From: Acinetobacter oleivorans DR1
GTDB lineage: Bacteria > Pseudomonadota > Gammaproteobacteria > Pseudomonadales > Moraxellaceae
DNA: 64,000 nt
NCBI RefSeq assembly: GCF_000196795.1
Contig: NC_014259.1
Span: 2,480,001 to 2,544,000 of the forward strand
Direction: 5' to 3'
Positions 50,167 to 59,987 of the stretch are shown here, in pieces (within the stretch, counting starts at the first letter, position 1; each line of letters begins with the position of its first letter). The translations under genes and the position numbers were made by a program. The notes under the pieces were generated by a model. That model was given only the letters and a program-made list of their open reading frames with translations, was not told the origin of the DNA and made no database searches.

Positions 50167-51064
50167 TCTTTGCCTGCTCTACCAAGAAATCTAAAAATGC
50201 CCTTACGCGTTTAGGGACATATTTGTCATGTCCTATCCAAACAGCATGAAATTCTTCAGAAGCATTGATATTCCAGTCTTCAAGAATTTTAACCAATAGT
50301 TTTTGCTCTAGCGCTTTTCGAACTTGGAATTCATTAAGCTGTGCAACACCAACACCTGCAAGCGCTAATTGTAAGATTGCTTCTCCATGATTTACTCTCA
50401 GGACTTGAGTAGGTGCAAGTGTGATTTCTTGCTCATCTTTTTTAAACAACCATGTTTTATTCTGACGCTGATAACTTACATCTAAAAGCTGATGTGCATA
50501 AAGCTCTTCTGGGTGCTGCGGACAACCATACTTTTCAATATATGCAGGTGAACAGACGTAATGTTTCTGTGTGCTTCCGAGTGAGCGAGCAACCAAATTT
50601 GAGCTTTTTAAAGGCCCTGTCCGGATTGCAACATCAATCCGTTGCTCAACTAAATTAATGACTTCATCACTCAAATGTGCCTCTAATTCAATTTGTGGAT
50701 AGCACTCGTTAAATAGAGAAATACAAGGCAATAAAAAATGCGTCCAATATGAAAGACTGGTATGAATTCTAATTCGCCCTTGCGGCATGTGATTTGCAGT
50801 AACTGATTGCTCTAGTTCATCTAAGTTATTGAGTATGTGAATGCCTTGCTCATAAAACTGACATCCTTCACTGGTAAGCTGAAACTGGCGTGTTGAACGG
50901 TTAAGCAATCTAACGCCAAGTCTTTTTTCCAACCGAGAAATTAACTTACTGACCGCAGACGGCGTCATGTCACAAGCTCTTGCAACGGCAGAGAAACTCC
51001 CAAGCTCGACCACTCGAATAAAAATTGCCAACTCGCCAGACCGATTAATATCAAAATATGACAT
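50159..51064 (-). CDS. LysR-family transcriptional regulator
   Basis: A 301-residue LysR protein with HTH SAVARACDMTPSAVSKLISRLE and wing LLNRSTRQFQLTSEG. The effector domain covers residues about 95-298. It is divergent from the secreted SGNH hydrolase gene 111 bases away, its most likely target. The effector is unknown. Confidence 0.9.
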   Translation of the reverse strand: MSYFDINRSGELAIFIRVVELGSFSAVARACDMTPSAVSKLISRLEKRLGVRLLNRSTRQFQLTSEGCQFYEQGIHILNNLDELEQSVTANHMPQGRIRIHTSLSYWTHFLLPCISLFNECYPQIELEAHLSDEVINLVEQRIDVAIRTGPLKSSNLVARSLGSTQKHYVCSPAYIEKYGCPQHPEELYAHQLLDVSYQRQNKTWLFKKDEQEITLAPTQVLRVNHGEAILQLALAGVGVAQLNEFQVRKALEQKLLVKILEDWNINASEEFHAVWIGHDKYVPKRVRAFLDFLVEQAKIS

Positions 51065-51175
51065 AACAACATCTATTTATGAATTTCATTCACAAATCTT
51101 ATTCCGCTTATGTCGCTATAACAAGCCAGCAATTTGTTTCAAGATAACTTTAATTCGTTTTAAAGAGTTCACGAG

Positions 51176-52414
51176 ATGAAACTTTATCAACCCGCCCTAT
51201 TCTCTCTCATTTTATTTACGAGCTTTGCACAAGCAGAAGTACAAAAGAGCCAATGGGTTACCACTTGGGCAGCTAGCCCACAAAAAGTCTGGAATAAAGA
51301 TTTCGTTTTCCCGACCAATATTCCAGAGCAAATATCTAATCAGACCATTAAACAAATCAGTCAAATTAGTTTAGGTGGTGAAGCTGTTAGGCTTGTCTTT
51401 ACAAATCAATATGGGGATCAACCGTTATATATTGATAAAACAACTGTGGGAATATTCAAAGGACAAAGTCTAAAAGCTAAGAGTGTCTATCCTGTTTATT
51501 TTTCTGGGAAACTTAAAGCACAGATTTTACCTGGCAAACAACTGATTAGTGATCCAATCCAATTACCAGTTCCCGATCATGCGCAGTTAATGGTAAATAG
51601 TTTTATTCAAAGGCCGACTACATTTAAAACTTTTCATTGGGATGCGAAACAAACCAGTTGGATTATTGCTGGTAATCAGACCGCGAACTTAAATACGTCT
51701 AGCAGTGCCAAAACAACAACTGCACGGTTATTATTATCGGCTATTGAAGTAAAAGCGAAGCGTAAAGCCCATGTTGTTGCAGTCATTGGAGACTCCATTA
51801 CTGACGGCGCAACTGCAACTTTAGATGCAAATACGAGATGGACTGACTTTTTAGCTAAGCGCTTATCGACCCATCAAATAGCGGTTATTAATAGTGGAAT
51901 TTCAGGGAATCGACTACTTACAGACGGTATGGGTGACAGTGCATTAAAACGTTTAAACAGTGAAGTGTTTCAATACTCAGGTGTTAAAACTTTAATTGTT
52001 TTAGTTGGTATTAATGATATTTCATGGCCCGGTACAGCTTTTGCACCTAAACAACAAATACCGTCGATTGAAGCCTTAACCGAAGGTTATAAACGTGTTG
52101 TAAAGAAAGCTCATGAGCAAGGTATTCAAGTGATTGGGGCGACGTTACTTCCCTTTTCAGGCGCTTTACCTAATACACCTTTAGATAATTATTACCAACC
52201 GAATAAAGATGAATTACGCCAGCGCATTAACCACTGGATGAGAACCAGTAAAACATTTGATGGGGTTCTTGATCTTGAAGAAGGCTTAAAAGATTCAAAA
52301 CATTCTGACCGATTAAATCCAATTTATGATTCTGGAGATCATTTACATCCTAATGATCGCGGGAATCAACAAATGGCAAATCTGGTTGATTTAAACCAGC
52401 TAGTTAATCAATAA
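51176..52414 (+). CDS. Secreted SGNH/GDSL-family hydrolase
   Basis: A 412-residue exported esterase-like enzyme. A signal peptide ends after FAQA (about residue 20). The first 190 residues form a beta-rich accessory domain (GGEAVRLVFTNQYGDQPLYI). The SGNH domain follows: block I VIGDSITDG with the nucleophile serine, the glycine/asparagine region SGISGNRLL, LVGINDI, and the catalytic DHLHPND near the C-terminus. It probably deacylates a polysaccharide or lipid outside the cell. It is divergent from a LysR gene. Confidence 0.93.
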   Translation: MKLYQPALFSLILFTSFAQAEVQKSQWVTTWAASPQKVWNKDFVFPTNIPEQISNQTIKQISQISLGGEAVRLVFTNQYGDQPLYIDKTTVGIFKGQSLKAKSVYPVYFSGKLKAQILPGKQLISDPIQLPVPDHAQLMVNSFIQRPTTFKTFHWDAKQTSWIIAGNQTANLNTSSSAKTTTARLLLSAIEVKAKRKAHVVAVIGDSITDGATATLDANTRWTDFLAKRLSTHQIAVINSGISGNRLLTDGMGDSALKRLNSEVFQYSGVKTLIVLVGINDISWPGTAFAPKQQIPSIEALTEGYKRVVKKAHEQGIQVIGATLLPFSGALPNTPLDNYYQPNKDELRQRINHWMRTSKTFDGVLDLEEGLKDSKHSDRLNPIYDSGDHLHPNDRGNQQMANLVDLNQLVNQ

Positions 52415-52421
52415 AACGCCA

Positions 52422-52454
52422 GATGCAGGTAGGAATTCGTATCCTACCTGCATC
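52422..52454. terminator. Terminator-like hairpin between convergent genes
   Basis: GATGCAGGTAGGA and TCCTACCTGCATC form a perfect 13-base-pair stem with a seven-base loop. There is no clear T run, but the place between two convergent genes suits termination. Confidence 0.6.
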
Positions 52455-52462
52455 AATATTCA

Positions 52463-53818
52463 TTAATTACCCTCTAACTCGGCGGTAAGTTTTGGTGTAA
52501 TCGGCTGTTTTTCAGCTGCATAACGTCTTAGAACCATGACAGCGAAAAGCGCCAAAATTGCAGGGATTGCGATCATCACAAAATTCATTTTATGTGGCAA
52601 TTCTAAACCCAATAACAAGCCCGTTAAAATTGGACCAACAATTGCCCCAATTCGACCAACACCAGAGGCACAGCCAATTCCTGTAGAACGCACACTTAAT
52701 GGATAATATTGTGCAACATAACTATAAAGCAGAATTGAGGTCCCAATCGTTGCAGCTCCTGCAACGGTCACCAAACCATATAAAACATAGGCTGGTGACT
52801 TAAAGCCTAAACCGATTAATGCTAAAACTCCTGCCAGTAACATTCCCATAATTACCGGTTTTAAATGGAATTTATCAGACAAAATACCTCCACCAATTGA
52901 ACCGATCATTGCGCCAACATTTAGAGCAAGCAAGAATAAAATACTTTTGCCCAATGAATACCCTGCTGCCAGCATGAGTTTTGGTAACCAGCTACTTAAG
53001 GCATACACCATGAGTAAGCACATGAAAAATACGAGCCAGAACATGAGTGTATTGAAGGCACGGCCTTGTTGAAATAATCCCTTTACAGAACTGCCTGTTG
53101 GAACATTATCTTCATTAAGCACTAATTGCGTATGGGTTGTTAGTGTTTGTTCAGGTGAAATTTTTTGAATAATTTTATGTGCCTGTTCAGTTTTACCAGT
53201 TTTAACCAAGAAGGTTAAAGATTCAGGTAAAAACTTCCAGATTACAGGTAATAAAAATAATGGAATACCAGCAATTAAAAACATAATTTGCCACCCCTGA
53301 CTTTCAACCAAATAACTACCAATTAAGGCTGAAAGAATTCCACCAATCGCATAACCACTAAACATGGTCCCCACCAGAGTACTACGTATACGTTTAGGTG
53401 CGTATTCCGAGGTTAAAGCAACTAGATTTGGCATAACCCCACCAATGCCTAGTCCCGCCAAGAACCGAAGTACCCCAAACTCAAGTGGGCTTGATGCAAA
53501 AGCACCTAAAAAGGTAAAACCACTAAAAAGAGTGACACAAATTAAAATCACATTTTTACGGCCTATTTTGTCTGCCAAAGTTCCAAAGAACATTGCCCCA
53601 AACATCATTCCGCATAGTGCTGTACTTGCTAACATCCCCGCCTGTACAGCTGTTAATGACCATTCTTGCATTAGCAAAGGCAGTACAACGCCATAAATCA
53701 CCAGATCATAACCATCAAAAACAATAATTAATAAACACCAAAGCAAAATGCTCCAGTGAAAAGGGGTAAATCGGGCCTGATCAATAACTTCATTTACATT
53801 TAATTTAGATGTTGTCAT
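52463..53818 (-). CDS. MFS aromatic-acid:H+ symporter (BenK/PcaK-like)
   Basis: A 451-residue inner-membrane transporter with 12 hydrophobic segments, of the aromatic acid/H+ symporter family. The helix 1 motif LLIIVFDGYDLVIYGVVLP carries the acidic residues typical of this family, and the loop GTLADKIGRKNVIL is the MFS signature. Possible substrates are benzoate, hydroxybenzoates or related acids. A very strong Shine-Dalgarno (GAGGAGGTGAG) precedes the ATG. It follows a DcaP-like porin gene by 100 bases on the same strand, giving an outer-plus-inner membrane uptake pair. No catabolic genes are adjacent. Confidence 0.9.
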   Translation of the reverse strand: MTTSKLNVNEVIDQARFTPFHWSILLWCLLIIVFDGYDLVIYGVVLPLLMQEWSLTAVQAGMLASTALCGMMFGAMFFGTLADKIGRKNVILICVTLFSGFTFLGAFASSPLEFGVLRFLAGLGIGGVMPNLVALTSEYAPKRIRSTLVGTMFSGYAIGGILSALIGSYLVESQGWQIMFLIAGIPLFLLPVIWKFLPESLTFLVKTGKTEQAHKIIQKISPEQTLTTHTQLVLNEDNVPTGSSVKGLFQQGRAFNTLMFWLVFFMCLLMVYALSSWLPKLMLAAGYSLGKSILFLLALNVGAMIGSIGGGILSDKFHLKPVIMGMLLAGVLALIGLGFKSPAYVLYGLVTVAGAATIGTSILLYSYVAQYYPLSVRSTGIGCASGVGRIGAIVGPILTGLLLGLELPHKMNFVMIAIPAILALFAVMVLRRYAAEKQPITPKLTAELEGN

Positions 53819-53918
53819 TTACTCACCTCCTCTGTGAGATAAATTCATATTTAATTTTTTAAAACGACATATTGCACCCTAAAGAAAAAACAGATTATTC
53901 AAGGTCTTGTTGAATAAA

Positions 53919-55205
53919 TTAAAAGTCATAACTCGCCATCATATTGAAGCGGCTATCAATCCCGTTACGGCCATCAAAAGTTTCTCGTTCGCCATACACA
54001 TATTCGACCCCCAAGGTAATTGGCTTGTAAGGGTTATACAGTGCATTTACCCAGCCCTGCCAAAGCTCTTTGTTTTGAGTAGTGCTATTACGTTGTAATT
54101 CGGCAAAACGGTTGTCATCTTTGGCTTTCATATAGCCATAAGCTAAGGTTGAACGAATTTGTGGTGTAAATTGATGAGTAATACCTAAAGAAATAGTGTC
54201 AAATTCATTGCTATGCATATTATTTTGATCATCTATTGCATAGCCGCTATTGCTCCATAGCAAGAAACGCCCATCTCCTTTGACATGGTAATAATCGGCT
54301 TTGAGTAATGTATCGGGCGTAATTTGGTATTTACCGCCGAAGCCCACGCCCCAAGCGACTTGCTCATCATTATTCGTTCTTTTTTCGGCAACTAAACTAC
54401 GGGCAGATAACATCGAACCATTGGCAAATTTATGATTTAAGCGTCCTACCAAAGCTGGTAAGCGCATTTTATTGTCAGGGTCAGTTGTCGCAGTATATTT
54501 CGGGTCTTCAACTGATATTGCAAAACTGGTATTTGCCGTAATGTTATCGCTGTATCGAACCAACGGCGATCTTAATAATGCACTACCTACAAATGTGCCT
54601 GCATCAATCGTTTCCGGATAATATTCAGGTGCGATAAATGTTGACCACGTTTGGCCAATGAGCCATTTATCAAACGTTAAATAAGCATGGCGTATCCGAA
54701 ACTGATCCCGAGTAGCAGCCCCAAAGAAGTCCATTTCCAGTTTCCCGCCCACATCACCCACAGCCGTTGGGGTTTTAAAATTCAACCCGAAACGTGTCAC
54801 ATTAACGGTACTGTGTACTTGGTCTTTTTGAGCAGATTCTTCTGGCGTATTTTCGAGTGGAACCCCACTAATATTGTTATACATGGTAGATGCGCCCTTC
54901 ATTTGATAAGAAGCATCTGCCCGTATATAACCGTATAAATTAAATTCTGCACCAGACTTAGTTAACACTTGTTTTGTAGGCTGAGCAGTTTGGGGCATTG
55001 CAGAAGTTGCTAGCTCTACTCTTTGTTGCGATAAAGATTTCTGAGCTTGCATGTTGGCTTGTAGCATAGCCCGTAGTTCTTTTACTTCTTGGCGAAGTTG
55101 TTCTATTTCAGGATCTGTTTGACCTGCAAAAGCAGAAGACACAAACAGGGTCACAGAAACTGCCAATAGGCTTTTTTGAACCGTTGTATTTAAAGCATTT
55201 ATCAT
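53919..55205 (-). CDS. DcaP-like outer-membrane porin
   Basis: A 428-residue outer-membrane protein. A signal peptide ends near SSAFA (residue about 27). Residues 30-65 form a coiled-coil (DPEIEQLRQEVKELRAMLQAN) as in trimeric DcaP porins of Acinetobacter. The rest is a beta-barrel ending in aromatic FNMMASYDF, the usual outer-membrane assembly signal. Porins of this type admit dicarboxylates and other negatively charged small molecules. It is probably co-expressed with the downstream MFS symporter. Confidence 0.92.
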   Translation of the reverse strand: MINALNTTVQKSLLAVSVTLFVSSAFAGQTDPEIEQLRQEVKELRAMLQANMQAQKSLSQQRVELATSAMPQTAQPTKQVLTKSGAEFNLYGYIRADASYQMKGASTMYNNISGVPLENTPEESAQKDQVHSTVNVTRFGLNFKTPTAVGDVGGKLEMDFFGAATRDQFRIRHAYLTFDKWLIGQTWSTFIAPEYYPETIDAGTFVGSALLRSPLVRYSDNITANTSFAISVEDPKYTATTDPDNKMRLPALVGRLNHKFANGSMLSARSLVAEKRTNNDEQVAWGVGFGGKYQITPDTLLKADYYHVKGDGRFLLWSNSGYAIDDQNNMHSNEFDTISLGITHQFTPQIRSTLAYGYMKAKDDNRFAELQRNSTTQNKELWQGWVNALYNPYKPITLGVEYVYGERETFDGRNGIDSRFNMMASYDF

Positions 55206-55480
55206 AAAACTTTCCTTTTTTGATCTTTAATTAGACTTAAAGATCTCGACATCCTTTTTGTTATATACCTATCTAAAACAGGCTCTTAAACATCAGACTT
55301 TCTTCCTCTAGAAAGTCTTCCTCATATTTTTTAGACAAAACCTCCCTTAAGCAGCATTGAGGCCACTTTTTAATGTGTTATAGGTAAAGCTAGTTCTTCT
55401 AATTTTTTCGTTTTTTTATATTCTCATCCTCATTGAGAATATTTAGGTGTTAAGACAATATTCCTTTGTCTCTACTGACA

Positions 55481-56152
55481 TTATTTTTTTGCAATAAAAC
55501 CCTGATACGTCAAAATTTGCGTATACGGCTGTACACTCTCGAAACCAGTCTTTTGCAAAAGTTTTATATATCCTTCAGTAGTTAAGCTAAAAAAGTCTTG
55601 TGCCATACGCTCTAACATTTTCTGACATTGGTCTTCCGTTAAACCTTGATCCAAGCATAAATAACGTAGTGCTTGAAGCTGCTGTGGGTTTACACACGTC
55701 ATTAAATCGTAAGTAAGTAAAACCGCTTTTTCTTTTAAGCGATCATAAATATCTTTAAAAAAAACAGGTTTTATTTCATCTGCAATAAAATGCGCTACGA
55801 GAATAGAAAGTGCAGCATCAAAGCAATTTTCCAGAGGCAAAGCCGAAGTTTCACCGTGAACAAAGGTTACTTGTGAAGATTTATCTAAAAGTTCAACCTG
55901 TTCTTGGGCTTTTTGCAGCATGGTCAAAGATGGATCAACTGCTGTAAATTTCCAGTTCGGATGTCGTTTAAGTAAATATTCGAGTTCATACCCCGTACCA
56001 CAACCCACAATTAAGATATGAGCATTAGGTTTCAACACCGATTGTAAAATGGCATCCACCTGTTGATGGATGACTTCATAACCTGGAATTAATTTACGAA
56101 TATGTTCGTCATATCCTTCGACTACTTTGGGGCTATTAAAGTCTTTTGCCAT
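55481..56152 (-). CDS. Class I SAM-dependent methyltransferase
   Basis: A 223-residue cytoplasmic methyltransferase. It has the AdoMet-binding motif ILIVGCGTGYELEYLL (motif I), the acidic FTAVDPSLTML (motif II) and VHGETSALPLENCFDAALS. The substrate is unknown. GAGG precedes the ATG. It is 72 bases downstream of the acyl-CoA synthetase gene on the same strand and could be co-transcribed with it. Confidence 0.88.
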   Translation of the reverse strand: MAKDFNSPKVVEGYDEHIRKLIPGYEVIHQQVDAILQSVLKPNAHILIVGCGTGYELEYLLKRHPNWKFTAVDPSLTMLQKAQEQVELLDKSSQVTFVHGETSALPLENCFDAALSILVAHFIADEIKPVFFKDIYDRLKEKAVLLTYDLMTCVNPQQLQALRYLCLDQGLTEDQCQKMLERMAQDFFSLTTEGYIKLLQKTGFESVQPYTQILTYQGFIAKK

Positions 56153-56224
56153 TTTGTTTTATCCTCTATTTAAACTGCCTTTAAATTTATAGTTTGCTGC
56201 ACTTTGAACGGGCTTTCGACTTCT

Positions 56225-57919
56225 TTAGTCAAAGACATTTCCAGTTAAATTAAGCTCAGCTCGCATAATTTCCTGCAATTTAAACTTTTGCGCTTTGCCT
56301 GAAGCAGTCATTGGAAACTCATTAAAGAATCGGACATAACGCGGCACTTTATTATGAGAAATATGCTCTTTGCAGAATTGGCGAATACTGTTTTCATCAA
56401 TTTGATGATGGTCATGCAAAATAATACAAGCACAAAGTTCTTCGCCATATCTGGCATCTGGTAAGCCAATGACTTGTACATCGCTTACATCTGGATGGGT
56501 ATATAAAAAGTCTTCAATTTCTTTTGGAAAAAGATTCTCCCCACCACGAATCACCACATCTTTAATACGGCCTTTAATTTTAATAAAACCGTCTTGGTCC
56601 ATTTCGGCAATATCACCCGTATGCATCCAGCCAGCTGAATCAATGACCTCTTTGGTCTTTTCTTCTTCGCCCCAATAGCCAGCCATCACTGAATAACCGC
56701 GAACACATAGCTCACCTAAAGTGCCTTGCGGAACAATCTGCCCTTCTAAGTCGACAATTTTAATTTCAACATGCGGATGAACATGCCCAACCGTGCTTAC
56801 TCGTTTATCAATCGAATCATTTACCGAACTTTGTACACTTACTGGTGAGGTTTCAGTCATACCATAACAAATGGTGATTTCAGACATATGCATTCGGTCT
56901 ATGACACGTTGCATAATTTCACGTGGACAAGGACTACCTGCCATAATTCCTGTTCTTAAGCTCGACAGGTCAAATTCATTAAACTGTTCATGTTCTAAAG
57001 TGGCAATAAACATGGTCGGCACGCCATAAGCTGCCGTACAACGTTCTTGATGAATCGCTTTTAAAGTTTCTAAAGGATTAAATACCGCCGATGGATAGAC
57101 CATGGTTGAACCATGTGTCACACATGCCAGATTCCCCATGACCATGCCGAAACAATGAAACAACGGCACAGAAATACAAACTTTATCTTGAGGGGTTAAA
57201 CGAATGCCTTCCCCCACGAAATAACCGTTATTTAAAATATTATGATGGGTCAACATGGTCCCTTTAGGGTTACCTGTTGTACCTGAAGTAAATTGGATAT
57301 TAATGGTTTCATCAAACTGATGTTGCTTCGCTAATTGTTTTAATTGTTCTAGCTGTTCTGATGTTGGTGTGGTGACTAAATCACTAAAACGATAAATACC
57401 CGTATGCTGTTGGTCATCGATTTTAATGACAAATTTTAAATGTGGTAGTCGCGCTGAACTGAGCACTTTATCTGGACTATTAGGTAATTCAGGGGCAATT
57501 TTTGTCAGTAATTCTTGGTAATCAGTGGTTTTGAATTGAGAAGCAATAATCAATCCTTTACATGAGACTTTATTCAATACATATTCAAGTTCATGGCTTT
57601 TATAAGCTGTATTTAGATTGACTAAAATAATTCCTGCTTTAAAAGCTGCAAATTGGGTTACCGTCCATTCCACACAGTTAGGCGACCAAATCGCTAAGCG
57701 ATCTCCTTTTTTTAATCCCAATTTTAAAAGGCTACAAGCAAAAGCGTTTACTTCATCCTGTAAAGCTTTATAGGTTAATCGTCTGTTTTGATGGAAACTG
57801 ACGATGGCTTCCTTTTCTGCATATTGCCGACAGGCCTGATCGAATTGTTCACCAATGGTCATACCCAATAAGGGCTGTGTGCTTGGTCCCGAGGCGTAGC
57901 TTAACCGTTCTTGTTGCAT
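56225..57919 (-). CDS. AMP-binding acyl-CoA synthetase
   Basis: A 564-residue ligase that activates a carboxylic acid to its CoA thioester through an acyl-adenylate. It has the AMP-binding loop FTSGTTGNPKGTMLTHHNIL (residues about 211-230), YGMTETSP, WMHTGDIAEMD and the C-terminal lysine region MTASGKAQKFKL. The length and family fit medium/long-chain fatty-acid or branched-chain acid ligases. It is divergent with the liu operon, separated only by the TetR gene, so isovalerate or another liu-linked acid is a reasonable substrate. AAGGAG precedes the ATG. Confidence 0.9.
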   Translation of the reverse strand: MQQERLSYASGPSTQPLLGMTIGEQFDQACRQYAEKEAIVSFHQNRRLTYKALQDEVNAFACSLLKLGLKKGDRLAIWSPNCVEWTVTQFAAFKAGIILVNLNTAYKSHELEYVLNKVSCKGLIIASQFKTTDYQELLTKIAPELPNSPDKVLSSARLPHLKFVIKIDDQQHTGIYRFSDLVTTPTSEQLEQLKQLAKQHQFDETINIQFTSGTTGNPKGTMLTHHNILNNGYFVGEGIRLTPQDKVCISVPLFHCFGMVMGNLACVTHGSTMVYPSAVFNPLETLKAIHQERCTAAYGVPTMFIATLEHEQFNEFDLSSLRTGIMAGSPCPREIMQRVIDRMHMSEITICYGMTETSPVSVQSSVNDSIDKRVSTVGHVHPHVEIKIVDLEGQIVPQGTLGELCVRGYSVMAGYWGEEEKTKEVIDSAGWMHTGDIAEMDQDGFIKIKGRIKDVVIRGGENLFPKEIEDFLYTHPDVSDVQVIGLPDARYGEELCACIILHDHHQIDENSIRQFCKEHISHNKVPRYVRFFNEFPMTASGKAQKFKLQEIMRAELNLTGNVFD

Positions 57920-58028
57920 TGAATCATTCTCCTTGATTCTTTTAATTCTCTTCTTACCTGATCTAATTGTTGTTACTGCAACTACTTTTCCAAACCGCCT
58001 ACTTTGTAATGTTTATCCTTTATATGCC

Positions 58029-58646
58029 CTATTTCTTCTGCACAGCATCTACACAAAAGTCAGCAATCTGTTTTGAAAAATAGTCTTTGTGCGCATGATC
58101 AAACTTTGTATTTTGAGCTGGGTCTAGGGGTTCAACTACCACATAGGTCATGGCCCCGACAACACAAAGTGCTGCTGTGTTTAAATCATCCAAGACAAAC
58201 TCACCACTTGCATTTCCATCCGCAAGTATTTTTTTAATACTCTGTTTAATCAATTGCTTCACACGAAAACGCTCATGTTCAACCGTTGAATCGACGGGTT
58301 CAAACATGAGTGAATATGCAAGCTGAGGACTATTCAGTGCCCGTTTTACAAAGGTTGCCACCGCCTTGTGTAATTTCTGCTTTGCCGATAATTCACTTTC
58401 GGTAATCGAATCAATCACCAATAGTTCTGTATTAATAGCCTCGGACAAAACTTCAATCAGCACTTGGCTTTTATTATCAAAGTAGCGATAAACCAGTCCA
58501 CTAGATACACCCGCTTGCTCTGCAATTGTTTGTATTTGCGCGTCTTTAAATCCTCCCTCTGAAATTATTTTTCTGGCTGAACTCAAAATCGATTTACGAT
58601 TTTGCTCCATCCGCTCTTGCATTAAAGATGATCGTTTATAGCTCAT
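58029..58646 (-). CDS. TetR-family regulator of the leucine/isovalerate genes
   Basis: A 205-residue TetR regulator with N-terminal HTH (AQIQTIAEQAGVSSGLVYRYFDNKSQVL, residues about 36-63) and a helical ligand domain. It lies between the acyl-CoA synthetase gene and the divergent liuABCD operon, with a palindrome in the shared upstream region. In Pseudomonas the liu genes are controlled by a MerR protein, so a TetR here is a lineage difference. Likely effectors are acyl-CoA intermediates; this is inference. Confidence 0.88.
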   Translation of the reverse strand: MSYKRSSLMQERMEQNRKSILSSARKIISEGGFKDAQIQTIAEQAGVSSGLVYRYFDNKSQVLIEVLSEAINTELLVIDSITESELSAKQKLHKAVATFVKRALNSPQLAYSLMFEPVDSTVEHERFRVKQLIKQSIKKILADGNASGEFVLDDLNTAALCVVGAMTYVVVEPLDPAQNTKFDHAHKDYFSKQIADFCVDAVQKK

Positions 58647-58663
58647 AATTTATTCTCTAACAA

Positions 58664-58689
58664 ATAAAATGAATTGTAAATCATTTTAT
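58664..58689. promoter_or_regulatory. Candidate TetR operator upstream of liuA
   Basis: ATAAAATGA (58664-58672) is mirrored exactly by TCATTTTAT (58681-58689) across eight bases, between the divergent TetR and liuA genes. The dyad size suits a TetR dimer. Confidence 0.55.
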
Positions 58690-58790
58690 GAATCTGTATT
58701 CACTTTTTCAAAAAATCATTGTATGTTACTTATCAAATACCCACAAAATATTTTATGGACAACAAATATAACCAATAGGATGAAAATATC

Positions 58791-59963
58791 ATGAACCTAC
58801 GCAGCTTGAATTTCGGTCTAGATGAAACTTTAATTGCGCTTCAAGATTCGGTAGCCGCATTTTGTGCAAAAGAAATTGCACCAATTGCCCAACAAGTTGA
58901 TCAAGACAACAAATTCCCTGCACATCTCTGGAAAAAATTCGGAGATATGGGCCTTTTAGGCATGACTGTTTCTGAAGAATATGGCGGTGCAAATATGGGT
59001 TATTTAGCTCATATTATTGCTATGCAAGAAATTTCTCGTGCTTCGGCAGCCATTGGTTTGTCTTACGGTGCTCATTCTAATTTATGTGTAAACCAAATTA
59101 ACCGTAACGGTAACGAGCAGCAAAAACAGAAATATTTACCAAAATTGATTTCCGGTGAATATGTTGGTGCCCTTGCAATGTCTGAACCCAATGCGGGTTC
59201 TGATGTCGTTAGCATGAAATTACGTGCTGAACAAAAAGGTGATCACTTCGTTTTAAATGGTTCAAAAATGTGGATCACTAACGGCGGTGATGCAGATGTA
59301 CTCGTGGTTTACGCTAAAACTGATCCGCAAGCTGGTGCAAAAGGCATGACTGCTTTTTTAGTTGAAAAAAGCATGAAAGGCTTTAGTCACGGCAACCACT
59401 TAGACAAACTCGGTATGCGTGGCTCTAACACTTACCCGCTGTTCTTTGACAATGTGGAAGTACCTGCTGAAAACGTACTCGGCGGTGTTGGTAACGGCAC
59501 AAAAGTACTCATGAGTGGTTTGGACTATGAACGTGCAGTTTTAAGTGCCGGACCTTTAGGCATTATGGATGCCTGCCTAGATGTGGTAATTCCATACTTA
59601 CACCAACGTGAACAGTTTGGACAAGCTTTAGGTGAATTCCAACTTATGCAAGGCAAACTTGCCGATATGTATTCAACTTGGTTGGCATGTAAAGCTCTTG
59701 TTTATGCTGTTGGTGCTGCATGTGATAAAGCTGACCATGACCGCAGCCTACGTAAAGATGCTGCAAGTGCCATTTTATATGCTGCCGAAAAAGCAACATG
59801 GATGGCTGGTGAAGCAATCCAAACTTTAGGCGGTAATGGTTATATCAATGAATTCCCTGCTGGGCGTTTATGGCGCGATGCAAAACTTTATGAAATTGGT
59901 GCCGGAACTTCTGAAATTCGCCGCATGCTGATCGGCCGCGAACTCTTCAATGAAACCAAATAA
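58791..59963 (+). CDS. liuA: Isovaleryl-CoA dehydrogenase
   Basis: A 390-residue FAD-dependent acyl-CoA dehydrogenase that oxidises isovaleryl-CoA to 3-methylcrotonyl-CoA in leucine breakdown. It is very close to mitochondrial IVD: SYGAHSNLCVNQINRNGNEQ, LAMSEPNAGSDVVSMKL, WITNGGDADVLVVYAKTD. The catalytic glutamate is in the IVD-specific position SGLDYERAVLSAGPLG rather than near the C-terminus. It is first of the liuABCD operon, 24 bases before liuB. Confidence 0.95.
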   Translation: MNLRSLNFGLDETLIALQDSVAAFCAKEIAPIAQQVDQDNKFPAHLWKKFGDMGLLGMTVSEEYGGANMGYLAHIIAMQEISRASAAIGLSYGAHSNLCVNQINRNGNEQQKQKYLPKLISGEYVGALAMSEPNAGSDVVSMKLRAEQKGDHFVLNGSKMWITNGGDADVLVVYAKTDPQAGAKGMTAFLVEKSMKGFSHGNHLDKLGMRGSNTYPLFFDNVEVPAENVLGGVGNGTKVLMSGLDYERAVLSAGPLGIMDACLDVVIPYLHQREQFGQALGEFQLMQGKLADMYSTWLACKALVYAVGAACDKADHDRSLRKDAASAILYAAEKATWMAGEAIQTLGGNGYINEFPAGRLWRDAKLYEIGAGTSEIRRMLIGRELFNETK

Positions 59964-59987
59964 TAATTATAAATAAGGACGCATCTT

